Shown here: piece after piece, positions 1 to 9,591 of the stretch
Position numbering within the stretch: the first letter of the stretch is position 1
Layout of the letters: each line of letters begins with the position of its first letter
NCBI GenBank assembly: GCA_964495655.1
Contig: CAZBWK010000001.1
Span: 25,486-89,485, forward strand
Length of the DNA stretch: 64,000 nt
From: JAAYJR01 sp964495655
Lineage (GTDB): Bacteria > Bacteroidota > Bacteroidia > Bacteroidales > Prolixibacteraceae
Reading direction: 5' to 3'
The notes under the pieces: generated by a model
Seen by the model: the letters and a program-made list of their open reading frames with translations, nothing else
Told to the model about the DNA's origin: nothing
Database searches by the model: none
Position numbers and translations under genes: made by a program

Positions 1-3000
1 ATGGCACGTTACGTTTTCCAATCACCGGTATCTGGCGCACCACAGTAAAATACCATCTTCGTAAACTGCTTAATCTGCCTTCAATACGTGCAATATTAAG
101 TTTTTTATTGTGTATATATTCTCCTGAAGTATATATTATCAACAAAATAAGCCAAATTATACCCACAAAAATTACCATCCCTGTATTATCCCAGCGCATA
201 AAAAAGATCAAAACAAAGAGGGCCGGTAATGCCCAAAAAATAAGATTAAACAATATCCGGTCAATCTTATGTAACAGTTCATTTCCGGTATCTCTGAACC
301 TGTTGTTCAAAACACGGGAAGCAGGATTATACAAAATAAATGTAAAGAAATAGATAAAATGAGACATCACCCACATCCAGAAATTACTCTCAAGGTAGAA
401 GAAAGTAAAATAGATCATAAAAATAAAAAGAGGTATTTGCCATATCAAGTCATAGAAGTCATGTAACTTTCTGTAATCTTTAAGTAATCCGGCCCTCTCC
501 CTGATCTTAATCCCGGCTTTCCATTCTCTCACAAACCTGCTGTCCCTGTCATATACTTTAACCAGCTTACGAATGACTATTTTTATTGGCTCCTTTTCAT
601 CAATCACTCCGGAGCTGGCCTGCTTAAGACTTGTCAGCACAAATGCTGTAACTCCGGGAATAAGAATCACAATAAGCATAAAACCCAGCAATTTCCAGAC
701 AAATGTATCTACCTCAAAATAAATATATGCTGCTGCAGCTGCAAAAACGATTATCTGCAACGCTTTTAACTGCCAACTCAAAGATTTAAGCCAGTTAATT
801 GAATTTTCCATCCCAAAATACAGGGTAGGTATAAAAATAAGGGTTAGAAGGGTACTTACGCTTAACCCTCCGATCACAGTAATGGCAAAAGGCGCTCCGA
901 TAGCCCCTACATATTCCGATTTACCAAGCGCCAGGGGCATCATAGCCACGATTGTTGTTATGGAGGTTATGAGTATAGGTCTTACCCTTGAAAGCCCGGC
1001 AGTTATCAGGGCTCTTGATTTACGGTTACCCCTTTTACGAAGTATATTTGTAAAATCTATAAGTATAATTCCATTATTTACCACTACTCCCAGCAATATC
1101 AGAAATCCGGTAAGTGTATTGGCATTGAAAAGGCTGTTACCCGTAAAGATCAGGGCAATAAATGAACCAATTGCTGCCAATGGAACCGAAAACATAAGCA
1201 CTACAGGAGTTGTAAGAGATTCAAAAACCGAAGCCAGTATCATCAGGATCAAAATAAACGCAGCAGCAATAAGAAAGTAAAATTCAGCATACTGGTCTTC
1301 TTCGTGGATCACCTCTATCGCCACTCCCGGAGGCATTTTATAACTGCCAACGACCTCATCTATTTCGAGCCGGTATGCTTCCAGCAGGCTTTTTGATTGT
1401 TCTGCTTCAGGTGCAAAACGGTAAAAAAGCTGAATCTGCTTCTCCTGGTTGATCCTGTTAATACTTGCCATGCCGAATGAATAGACTATATCGGCAATAT
1501 CCTGCATCTCATATACAGCGCCCTGTCCGTTTCTTATCTGAACACGGCGGAGGTCGTCCACATTTTTTTCCCTCGCTTCCTCCTCCTCCGTAAGTTTCTC
1601 TTTTATAAGTATATCAAACTCTTCATTGCTCTGTTTGAAATTTACTCCTGATGAAAACTCCCGGCTGAAAGAACCAAGTTCCGATGCAATATTATTTAAA
1701 GTCAGACCATATTCAGTCAGCAAAAGCTGATTAAAGTAAAGATGGAGTTCAGGGCGTCTGCTTCCGACGCTAAGACTGACACTTCTTATGGACTCAAGAT
1801 TTTCAACATAATACTGAAGGTCTTCGGCCACTCCCCTCATCAGCTCAAAATCTTCACCTTTAATTACAATACGTTCGCGATTTGTACCAATTCCCAAAAA
1901 ACGGCTGAAATTTTCTATTCCGGTACCTCCTCCGCTGCCACCTCTGAATCTGGCACTTGACGCAGGAGCAGTCAGGCTCACCTCAGCCCTTGCTATATTT
2001 TGTATTAAACCTTCAGCCTGTGACTTGATCTCTGCGATTTTACGATCGTTGATCTTCTCATAATCCTCCTGAAGAACAACCGTGATAATCGCATCTTCAG
2101 CCTGGATATTAGAAATAACATCCTGCCTTTCAGTAATCTCTTCCAGCCTGTTTTCAATTTCTGCCACTACAAGGTCTGTTGCATCAAGAGTTGCTCCGGT
2201 GCGCATAGTTACATATATTGAAAACCGGTTTTCTTCAACCTCTTCAAGGGTATTGACATTAATAGCAAGCACAATAAAAATCGTTACAAAAAACAGCACA
2301 ATAGCGCCCACCGTTGTAGCAGCGGGAGCTCTCATGCTCGACTTAAGCAGGAGCACATATATTTGGATAGTCCTGTTATTTGTAGTAACTTTTTCATAGA
2401 AAATATTATGAGAGGCTTTTCTTTTCAGAAGCAGGTGGGCTAACATAGGAATCAGCAGGAGAGCCACAAACAGGGATACAGTGAGTGTTGAAATGATAGA
2501 GACCCCGACATGGTTACCCAGCAGCTTTATCATATATTCAGATGAAAAGAGGAATGGAAGAAAGACTGTAATCGTAGTCAGCGTAGCAGCAACAATTGAT
2601 CTCCAGACCTCTGAGGTACCCTGGACAACAGCCGCATCCGGATCGAACCGCTTACCCGACAGTCTGTAAATATTTTCAAGCACAACCACACTGTTATCGA
2701 GCAACATACCTATTGCAAGGACAAGGCCAACCAGGGTAAGGCTGTTAATTGAGATATTGAATGCATAAAACAGGTTAAAGGCGGTAAATACCGACACAGG
2801 GATAGCTAATGCAATAATTGAAACTATCCGCAGGTTTTTAAGGAATACCCACAAAACAAAAATTGCCAGCAGTCCTCCAACCAGGGCAAGGTTAATTATC
2901 TGGTCAATATTCTTTTCCATTGTTTCTGCCAGGTTGGTCTGCACTACCAGTTCAATATCATTACCTGCCAGTTTTTCATTGAGGGCAGCTATTCTGTCCT

Positions 3001-3886
3001 GCACCTCCTTTGAAAGTTCGATAAGATTAGCCTGGGAGTCACTTACAAGCATCAATGAAACAGCATCCATACCATTAACCCGGCTTATGCTCTCCTCCTC
3101 TTTGACCCCGAAATAAATATCAGCAATATCTTTAAGGAACACAGGTCCTTCGGCAACAATAATATTTTCGATATCGGTTACTTCACTATATTCTGCTGTA
3201 AGATGAACAAAATATTGCTTTTGATTCTCCTTTAAATAACCCACAAATGTGCGGTTAGCCGAGTTAGAAGTAATTGAACTTCTTATCTGTGCCGGAGTTA
3301 TTCCGTATGCATCGCAGGCTGCTTTATCGTATGTTATCTCAATAGAACGTTCCTGGCCTCCGAACACATTAACAGAGGCTATGCCATCTATATTCTCCAG
3401 CTCTGAAACAACCTCCTGGTCAACAATATGCCTTAATCTGTCAGTTCCTCCGCTACCCCTGATCTGCAACTCCATGAACTGGTTGCTGAGATTTTGAATA
3501 TCCACTCTGTTAACCGACACCCTGAAATTTTCATCCAGGTTATCGGCTGCCTGATTTATCCGTTCCTGCAACTTCAGAAACGTATATTTAAAATTCACGT
3601 TCTGATTAAAATTAACCTGGATAGAAGCAGTGCGGTTATTAAGCGTTGTCTCAATACTTTCAATACCCTCCATAGCTCCGATAGCCCCTTCGATGGGAAT
3701 TACAGCCTGGTTCTCCATATAGTACGGATCAACTTCCATTGTTGAATTTATCTGAACAAAAAGCATCGGAAGTTCAGCATTGGGCATTAATTCGACAGGC
3801 AGCTGTTTATAGGAAACATATCCCAGGAGGGACAGTCCCGTAAACAACATCGCAATGAGTATTTTTCTGTTTATGATAAAGTTCAT
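1..3886 (-). CDS. RND (HAE1-type) efflux permease with C-terminal membrane extension, 3' end beyond window
   Basis: Inner-membrane, proton-driven pump subunit of a tripartite efflux system. The frame opens at an ATG (3886) overlapping the TGA of the upstream RND gene and stays open to base 1, so at least 1295 residues are coded and the C-terminus lies outside the window. The first ~1030 residues are a full HAE1 protein: N-terminal helix, porter loops, TM4 motif GMLLDNSVVVLEN and TM10 motif VVVNNGIILID. Family members normally stop there. Here ~265 more residues follow, with about six further hydrophobic segments (for example FMLIVILIPGVTAFVLT, FWALPALFVLIFF), then a basic stretch ending RQIPVIGKRNVP at the edge. 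That tail resembles a lead-in to an ABC ATPase, which is inference only. It is the last readable gene of the six-gene efflux operon. The RND assignment is firm; the role of the extension is unknown. Confidence 0.9.
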   Translation of the reverse strand, partial: MNFIINRKILIAMLFTGLSLLGYVSYKQLPVELMPNAELPMLFVQINSTMEVDPYYMENQAVIPIEGAIGAMEGIESIETTLNNRTASIQVNFNQNVNFKYTFLKLQERINQAADNLDENFRVSVNRVDIQNLSNQFMELQIRGSGGTDRLRHIVDQEVVSELENIDGIASVNVFGGQERSIEITYDKAACDAYGITPAQIRSSITSNSANRTFVGYLKENQKQYFVHLTAEYSEVTDIENIIVAEGPVFLKDIADIYFGVKEEESISRVNGMDAVSLMLVSDSQANLIELSKEVQDRIAALNEKLAGNDIELVVQTNLAETMEKNIDQIINLALVGGLLAIFVLWVFLKNLRIVSIIALAIPVSVFTAFNLFYAFNISINSLTLVGLVLAIGMLLDNSVVVLENIYRLSGKRFDPDAAVVQGTSEVWRSIVAATLTTITVFLPFLFSSEYMIKLLGNHVGVSIISTLTVSLFVALLLIPMLAHLLLKRKASHNIFYEKVTTNNRTIQIYVLLLKSSMRAPAATTVGAIVLFFVTIFIVLAINVNTLEEVEENRFSIYVTMRTGATLDATDLVVAEIENRLEEITERQDVISNIQAEDAIITVVLQEDYEKINDRKIAEIKSQAEGLIQNIARAEVSLTAPASSARFRGGSGGGTGIENFSRFLGIGTNRERIVIKGEDFELMRGVAEDLQYYVENLESIRSVSLSVGSRRPELHLYFNQLLLTEYGLTLNNIASELGSFSREFSSGVNFKQSNEEFDILIKEKLTEEEEAREKNVDDLRRVQIRNGQGAVYEMQDIADIVYSFGMASINRINQEKQIQLFYRFAPEAEQSKSLLEAYRLEIDEVVGSYKMPPGVAIEVIHEEDQYAEFYFLIAAAFILILMILASVFESLTTPVVLMFSVPLAAIGSFIALIFTGNSLFNANTLTGFLILLGVVVNNGIILIDFTNILRKRGNRKSRALITAGLSRVRPILITSITTIVAMMPLALGKSEYVGAIGAPFAITVIGGLSVSTLLTLIFIPTLYFGMENSINWLKSLSWQLKALQIIVFAAAAAYIYFEVDTFVWKLLGFMLIVILIPGVTAFVLTSLKQASSGVIDEKEPIKIVIRKLVKVYDRDSRFVREWKAGIKIRERAGLLKDYRKLHDFYDLIWQIPLFIFMIYFTFFYLESNFWMWVMSHFIYFFTFILYNPASRVLNNRFRDTGNELLHKIDRILFNLIFWALPALFVLIFFMRWDNTGMVIFVGIIWLILLIIYTSGEYIHNKKLNIARIEGRLSSLRRWYFTVVRQIPVIGKRNVP

Positions 3887-6800
3887 CCTCTTACAACTCC
3901 TTTAACCCTGTCAAGTATATCATATACACAGGGGATTACTACCAAAGTCAATAATGTTGAAGTTACCAGTCCTCCGATTACCGCCAATGCCATCGGAGAT
4001 CTCAGTGATGCACTTTCGCCAAACCCGAATGTCAGTGGCAGCAACGCAAGTACTGTTGTCAGGCTGGTCATTATAATAGGCCTTATACGCTGCTGGCCTG
4101 CCTGTGCAATAGCCTCTCCTCTTTCCAACCCATCTCTGATAAGTTGATTAATCCTGTCGACAAGTATAATAGAATTATTAACCGCGATACCGGCAAGCAT
4201 TATCACGCCGATAAGGGCCATGATGTTAAATGTCCTTCCGGTAGCTAAAAAGATCAGTATACTGCCTACCACTGCCAGAGGAACTGTGAACAGGATTGTA
4301 AAAGGATGGATCAGCGATTCAAACTGGGAAGCCATAACCATATAGACCAAAATAATGGAAAGCAGAAGGGCAAAACTCAGGCTGCTGACAGACTCCTGTC
4401 TCTTTTCTTCCTCCCCGGTGACCATGATCCGGTAATTTTCGGGCAGGTCGATCCTGGCAATTTCCTGCCTTATCTCTCCGGCCACACGGTCGAGGGGGAT
4501 ACCCTTTTCCATTTGGGCAGTCACCCTGCCGGTACGATTCTGATTTTTTCTTAGGATCTCTCTGGGCGCATATCCAAATGAGATATCTGCAATTTCGCTA
4601 AGACGGAACTTTTGGGTCCCTGCGTTTATAATGATATTATGAATATCATTTAATCCTTTTTCAGGAACCTTAACAGTAATATCACGCATCTCGCCCTCCT
4701 TTTCAAACTGTCCTGCATTTTTACCTTCGAGCTGTTCCTGGATCTGAGTTATAACATTGTTTATATTAAGGTTATAAAGGCCTGCTTTAATGCGGTCGAT
4801 ATGAATCTCCACTTCCGGAGCCCCCTCTGCAATTGAAGTCTGAATATTGAAGATCCCCTCTACGCCAGCCATGTTAGCCATTACCTGATCTAATATTATC
4901 TCAATCTCATCGAGGTCCTCTCCTCTGACCTCAACAACTACAGGCTCTTCTTCAGTCCCAAGAATTGATTTCAGGGCACTCTGTTCTTCAGAAAAGCTAA
5001 CTTCAAGTCCTTCGATATTTTCAGTCTGTTTATCAATATCAGCTATAACCCTGTCTGCTGTGACAGTGGATCCCTCTTTAAGGACCACTCTTATCTGTGC
5101 AGTATTTTCTCCCTCAAAAACAGCAGTTGCATCACCTGCAATACTTGTTGAAGGCCCTGAATGGGAGTATATTTTTTCAAGGTCGTCACCCAGATACTCA
5201 GTAATTAAAGTTTCAATATTTTTGACCGTTCCTTCTGTACGCTCAAGAGTTGTCCCTTCCATAAGTTTAATATTCATCGTAAACTCCCGGGATTCGGTTT
5301 TAGGCATAAATTCGGTGCCGATAAGAGGTACCAGCATAAATGAACCAACAACAACAATTACAGTAAAAATTAAAACTATCCACCTGAATTTCAATAACTT
5401 ATTTAGAAATCTGCCATATCCTCCCACCTTGACTGAATGCTTCTTCACCGGTGCTATTTTCTTTTTATAAATAGAGTGATACAGAGCAGGTATCACAAAG
5501 ATAGCAACGAACAGTGATGAAACCAGAGAGAAAGCCACTGTCCAGGCCTGGTCTTTGAATAGCTCACCGGAGGCTCCGTGCAGGTAAACAATTGGCAGAA
5601 ATACCACAATTGTAGTTATGGTTGAGGCAGTGATTGCTCCCCCCACCTCTGCAGTTCCGTTTATGGCAGCATCCTTCACTGTCATTCCGTTTTCATGATT
5701 TCTGAAAATATTTTCAAGCACCACGATAGCGTTATCTACAAGCATGCCGGCCCCCAGCGCCAACCCTCCCAAGGTCATGATATTAATGGTCAGATCATTG
5801 AAATACATCAGGTTAAAAGTCGCAATAATAGATATAGGAATTGCGATACTTACAATCAGGGTAGTACCCAGGCGCCGCAGGAAAAGGTACAGCACAAACA
5901 CTGCAAGCAAAATACCCAGTAATGCTGTATTTTGTACCTCTCCTATAGCAGCACTTATGAATTTACCCTGGTTGGTTACCTGATGAAGCGTATATCCGGG
6001 CAGGGCTCTTTCGATGTTAACCAATGCACTGTTTATCTGGTCTACCGCTTTAACGGTATTAAATTTCGTTTCCTTATAAATTGCGAGTCCAATGCAGCGT
6101 TCACCGTTGAAATGTACAATATTTGCAGGTTTTTTATTTCCTGATGTAACTGTTGCCACATCTCTTAAAAACACGGGTGCCCTCTCTGTTAAAGATTCAT
6201 TCTGACTTTCAGGCCTTACAGCCTTATACCCTACGATCAGGTTTTCAAAATCCTCAATACTGTTAAGGAGCCTTATTCCTTTCACTATATACTGACGTCC
6301 CAATTCGCTTACTCTTCCACCTGTGACATTTCTGTTAAAATTTTGAATGCGGGTGCTCACTTCATCCAGTGTCAAGCCCTGTGCCTCAAGCCGGTAAAAA
6401 TCAGTATTGATGATCACTTCACTCTCTTCCTGTCCCGACAGTTCAACTTCGGCAACTCCCTCAAGGCGCACCAGCTCATTACGGATATAGTTGTCCGCAA
6501 CCTTTCGTATCTCATTCATGTCAGTGATCTCATTATGCTTAACAGCAATAAGCATAACCGGCGCTGTATTAGGATCATGTTGTGTGATCCTCAGATCATC
6601 AATATCTGAATTCTGAGTAAGTGAATTCAAAGCTTTCTGCAGATCGAGAAATGCCTCATCCATATCTTTTTTCCATGCATACTCCACTGTTATCTGGGAT
6701 GTCCCCACCCTTGTAATGGAAGAGACACGTATAACGTCAGACTGTCTTATTGCAACTGCCTCGATATTCTCTACAAACTGCTTTTCCATCTCCTCCGGCG

Positions 6801-6966
6801 GTCTCTCGCCTGATTTAATCTCCACAAATATGCGAGGTGAATTAAGATCAGGAAAAAGATCGACTCCCAACTTATCAAATGAAATATAGCCGAGGAGCAA
6901 CAGTCCCAGGACTATCATCATTATTGTTACAGGGTAACTGACAGAAAACTGTGTTAATTTCTTCAT
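3883..6966 (-). CDS. RND family efflux permease (HAE1/AcrB-like), full length
   Basis: Inner-membrane drug/proton antiporter subunit expected to form a trimer with the adjacent adaptor and TolC-like protein. The length (1027 residues) is normal. Visible landmarks are the N-terminal helix after MKKLTQFSVSYPV, the TM4 motif GMLVDNAIVVLEN with the proton-relay Asp near residue 411, the AxVNNSIILVDR motif of TM10, and two large periplasmic porter regions between helices 1-2 and 7-8. It lies 35 bases downstream of the adaptor gene and its stop overlaps the start of a second RND gene by four bases (ATGA), suggesting translational coupling and possibly a heteromeric RND pair. The substrate cannot be read from sequence. 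Confidence 0.95.
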   Translation of the reverse strand: MKKLTQFSVSYPVTIMMIVLGLLLLGYISFDKLGVDLFPDLNSPRIFVEIKSGERPPEEMEKQFVENIEAVAIRQSDVIRVSSITRVGTSQITVEYAWKKDMDEAFLDLQKALNSLTQNSDIDDLRITQHDPNTAPVMLIAVKHNEITDMNEIRKVADNYIRNELVRLEGVAEVELSGQEESEVIINTDFYRLEAQGLTLDEVSTRIQNFNRNVTGGRVSELGRQYIVKGIRLLNSIEDFENLIVGYKAVRPESQNESLTERAPVFLRDVATVTSGNKKPANIVHFNGERCIGLAIYKETKFNTVKAVDQINSALVNIERALPGYTLHQVTNQGKFISAAIGEVQNTALLGILLAVFVLYLFLRRLGTTLIVSIAIPISIIATFNLMYFNDLTINIMTLGGLALGAGMLVDNAIVVLENIFRNHENGMTVKDAAINGTAEVGGAITASTITTIVVFLPIVYLHGASGELFKDQAWTVAFSLVSSLFVAIFVIPALYHSIYKKKIAPVKKHSVKVGGYGRFLNKLLKFRWIVLIFTVIVVVGSFMLVPLIGTEFMPKTESREFTMNIKLMEGTTLERTEGTVKNIETLITEYLGDDLEKIYSHSGPSTSIAGDATAVFEGENTAQIRVVLKEGSTVTADRVIADIDKQTENIEGLEVSFSEEQSALKSILGTEEEPVVVEVRGEDLDEIEIILDQVMANMAGVEGIFNIQTSIAEGAPEVEIHIDRIKAGLYNLNINNVITQIQEQLEGKNAGQFEKEGEMRDITVKVPEKGLNDIHNIIINAGTQKFRLSEIADISFGYAPREILRKNQNRTGRVTAQMEKGIPLDRVAGEIRQEIARIDLPENYRIMVTGEEEKRQESVSSLSFALLLSIILVYMVMASQFESLIHPFTILFTVPLAVVGSILIFLATGRTFNIMALIGVIMLAGIAVNNSIILVDRINQLIRDGLERGEAIAQAGQQRIRPIIMTSLTTVLALLPLTFGFGESASLRSPMALAVIGGLVTSTLLTLVVIPCVYDILDRVKGVVRG

Positions 6967-7001
6967 TTTAAATTATTTCTAATTAGTTGCCGGCGAGGCT
7001 C

Positions 7002-8060
7002 TTATAAAATGATCCGAACTTTTGAATTATCCCGCAAAGTCTCAAATCCTTTTATGATCAGCCTTTCATTCACCTTCAGCCCTTCCAGCACCTCAACCGA
7101 ATTTTGATTTTCTATGCCGGTGGTAATCCATCTTTGGTTAGCTGCACTGTTCCTTCCCACAACAAATACATATTTTTGTCTGCCTCTCGTAAGAATTATA
7201 TCCTTAGGTATAACAATGGTACTGTCCTTACGGTCTGTAATAATATCTGCCTTAACGAACATTCCCGGCCGTAATATCAACGCCTGATTCTGAACCTCCA
7301 CTTTGCCGGTAAAGGTTCGGGTTTCTGCACTGATTGCCGGTGATAGTTCCGTAACTTTTCCAATAAGTGTATCTTCGGGAATAGTATAATTGGTTAACAG
7401 CACCTCCTGATTTAGTTTCACTTCTGAGATGTTTTTCTCGGGAAGATTGATATTCAAATACATAGAGCTATAGCTCATCATTGATAAGAGATGTGAACCT
7501 GAAGGCACTCTTGTGCCCTGTGTATAATATGGCAGTTCGACGATGATCCCTGAGAATGGCGCTGTAACATTCATCTTCTCAAGCTGGATCAATGCATTAT
7601 CATAATTGTACCTTGCATTCGTTTTGGAGACTTCAGAATTACGCAATTCACGGAGGGTCACACCTCCCTTTTCATATAAGGATTTCTGTTTTTCATATTC
7701 TTGTTCGGAGATCTCCAGGTTTAGTTTGACAGCCTCGAGAGCCAGATTATTTTCATATTCATCATTTTCAAACTTAACGATTGTCTGGCCCTTATTCACT
7801 CTGTCGCCCAGTTTGAAAGGCCTTCCTGTTAAAGGATTTTTCTGAAGGAAATAATCACCTGTCATTTCAGAGTTAACTACCACTTCAGATGTAGCCTTTA
7901 CTGTACCTGTTGTACTGACAAACTGCATTATCGCCTGAAGCTTTATATCCTCAGCTGAAATGGGGACTGCCAGTTCGGTACTTACCGACTGGCTTTGATT
8001 ATTGCAGGCAGCAAATGCCAACAAAATCAATATAAATGGGAAAAATCTGATATTCTTCAT
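7002..8060 (-). CDS. Efflux RND periplasmic adaptor (membrane fusion protein), lipoprotein
   Basis: Periplasmic adaptor that bridges the RND pump to the outer membrane channel. It has 352 residues and a lipoprotein leader (MKNIRFFPFILILLAFAAC, lipobox AFAAC) predicting attachment to a membrane by Cys19. A lipoyl/barrel-sandwich half precedes a helical hairpin (about residues 90-150, rich in E/K/L/N), with the second lipoyl half beginning near NVTAPFSGIIVELPYYTQG, then beta-barrel and membrane-proximal domains. It sits between the TolC-like gene (17 bases upstream) and the RND permease (35 bases downstream). Assignment to the RND-type rather than the MacA-type family rests mainly on the neighbours. 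Confidence 0.92.
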   Translation of the reverse strand: MKNIRFFPFILILLAFAACNNQSQSVSTELAVPISAEDIKLQAIMQFVSTTGTVKATSEVVVNSEMTGDYFLQKNPLTGRPFKLGDRVNKGQTIVKFENDEYENNLALEAVKLNLEISEQEYEKQKSLYEKGGVTLRELRNSEVSKTNARYNYDNALIQLEKMNVTAPFSGIIVELPYYTQGTRVPSGSHLLSMMSYSSMYLNINLPEKNISEVKLNQEVLLTNYTIPEDTLIGKVTELSPAISAETRTFTGKVEVQNQALILRPGMFVKADIITDRKDSTIVIPKDIILTRGRQKYVFVVGRNSAANQRWITTGIENQNSVEVLEGLKVNERLIIKGFETLRDNSKVRIIL

Positions 8061-8077
8061 CTGTTAAAAATTATTAT

Positions 8078-9574
8078 TTATTTATCATTTAAATATAGTT
8101 CAGAAGGAAGCAAAGGCTGGTTTTTCTCAAAATCGTACAAGCTTTGAATTTTAAGGTTCAATAGTTCTATTTTATAATTTATAAGAGCTTGGGCAAATGA
8201 TATTTTCCTTTCTGAGAGCTGTGTCTGATAAAGGTTCAGGTCCATACCTGTAAGGTCGCCATTTTCATATCTTTCGAGATTGATCTCATAAGTTAACTGT
8301 GCATTGGTCTGACTCTGCTCTGCTATTTCAATCTGGTTCAACTGATTTTGAATATTTCTGTACGCCTGTCTTATTCCGATTATTATCTGATTTTGTTCGT
8401 CTGTCAAACTAAGTTTACGGGATTCAATAGTAGCCTCCTGAGCTTCGATCCGGGCTTTTTTTTCACCCCAGTCAAACAGAGGTATATTAAAGCTCAGGGC
8501 AACCGAAGGACTGTTAGTGGGGGCATCAAAAATTCTGTCCAGATCACGGTTATCGCCTGAGATACCCAGTCGAAGGTTTACATCACCCCTGAATTCATTT
8601 AATGATTTTGTACGTATAAGGTCAAACTGGCTTGATTCGATATCTATTTCTCTTTGGCGAAGTTCCATCCTGGATACCAGTCCGGTCTCAATAGCTTTCT
8701 CAAGGTCAACCGGAACCGGATTGGTTGTCACATCGGCAAGAATTGAGAAATCTTCATAGAGGTCCATTCCCAGATAGAGTTTCAGCTGATCTTTTGCATT
8801 TTCGAACATTACCTCCTGATTTTGCAGCGAAGATTTTGATGTAGCCAGGTTCAGCTCAGCCTGGTACAGTTCCTCCATTGCTGCAAGTCCTGCCTCAACC
8901 TTATTTTTTATTATCTCATAACTGTTCTGTGTATTCCTGAGTTCCTCCCTCGCAATATTCAGGTTCATCTGCGCCATATACACATTATAAAAAAACTGAG
9001 TAACATTCTTTTCCAGGTTTAGCCGTTGAATTGCATAACTGATATTGGCATTTTCAAGATTCAACTCCAGCTCTTTAAGTTCCAGTTTAAGCCTGTTGTA
9101 TGTGAACAGGGGCTGATTTAAATTAAGATAGAGGTTATTAAAAAACACCTTACTCTCAAGATCATTGGCATCTGAATAACTTCTCTGCCATCCAAATTCA
9201 TTGGTAAGTGACAAGGTACCATCTGTTATCAGAATAGGCTGTTCAACTCTGAAAAGGGCATTAGTCTGAAAATTCTCGTTTGTGTACCATTGCGACACAC
9301 GGTTATCGAAGCGCCTGTTACGGCTAAATCCTACCGGCCGGAGGTCGAGAGACAACCGCGATTTCAATGCAGCACTCTGTGCTTCCAGACTTTTTGAGAA
9401 CCTCTCCAGGTTCAGCAGCGATCTTTTCAGGTCCGGACTGCCGGTTTCTGCTATTTGCAAGGCTTTATCAAGGGTAAGGATTTCCTGCGCCCTCACATCA
9501 GGTATGAAAAGGATAAAAATCGAAAATAAAAATAATAACCTCGACATTTGAGTAAAATTTTTAAGATACTTCAT
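8078..9574 (-). CDS. TolC-family outer membrane efflux protein
   Basis: Outer membrane channel and periplasmic tunnel of the efflux system. The 498 residues start with a signal peptide (MKYLKNFTQMSRLLFLFSIFILFIPDVRAQ, cut after AQ). The mature part shows the two-fold repeat of long amphipathic helices typical of the family, with Leu/Asn/Gln/Glu-rich heptads (ITLDKALQIAETGSPDLKRS-like opening, QNQLNQIEIAEQSQTNAQL near the end) and short strands such as SVALSFNIPLFDWGEKKARI, a classic TolC signature. It lies 17 bases after the ABC permease gene and 17 before the adaptor, so all parts of an export machine are in one transcript. Confidence 0.93.
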   Translation of the reverse strand: MKYLKNFTQMSRLLFLFSIFILFIPDVRAQEILTLDKALQIAETGSPDLKRSLLNLERFSKSLEAQSAALKSRLSLDLRPVGFSRNRRFDNRVSQWYTNENFQTNALFRVEQPILITDGTLSLTNEFGWQRSYSDANDLESKVFFNNLYLNLNQPLFTYNRLKLELKELELNLENANISYAIQRLNLEKNVTQFFYNVYMAQMNLNIAREELRNTQNSYEIIKNKVEAGLAAMEELYQAELNLATSKSSLQNQEVMFENAKDQLKLYLGMDLYEDFSILADVTTNPVPVDLEKAIETGLVSRMELRQREIDIESSQFDLIRTKSLNEFRGDVNLRLGISGDNRDLDRIFDAPTNSPSVALSFNIPLFDWGEKKARIEAQEATIESRKLSLTDEQNQIIIGIRQAYRNIQNQLNQIEIAEQSQTNAQLTYEINLERYENGDLTGMDLNLYQTQLSERKISFAQALINYKIELLNLKIQSLYDFEKNQPLLPSELYLNDK

Positions 9575-9591
9575 ATTTCAGTAATTTAATT

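Noticed and set aside
108..3745. Plus-strand frames opposite the RND permease gene
   Set aside because: They lie entirely antisense to a well-conserved RND coding frame and show no family motif.
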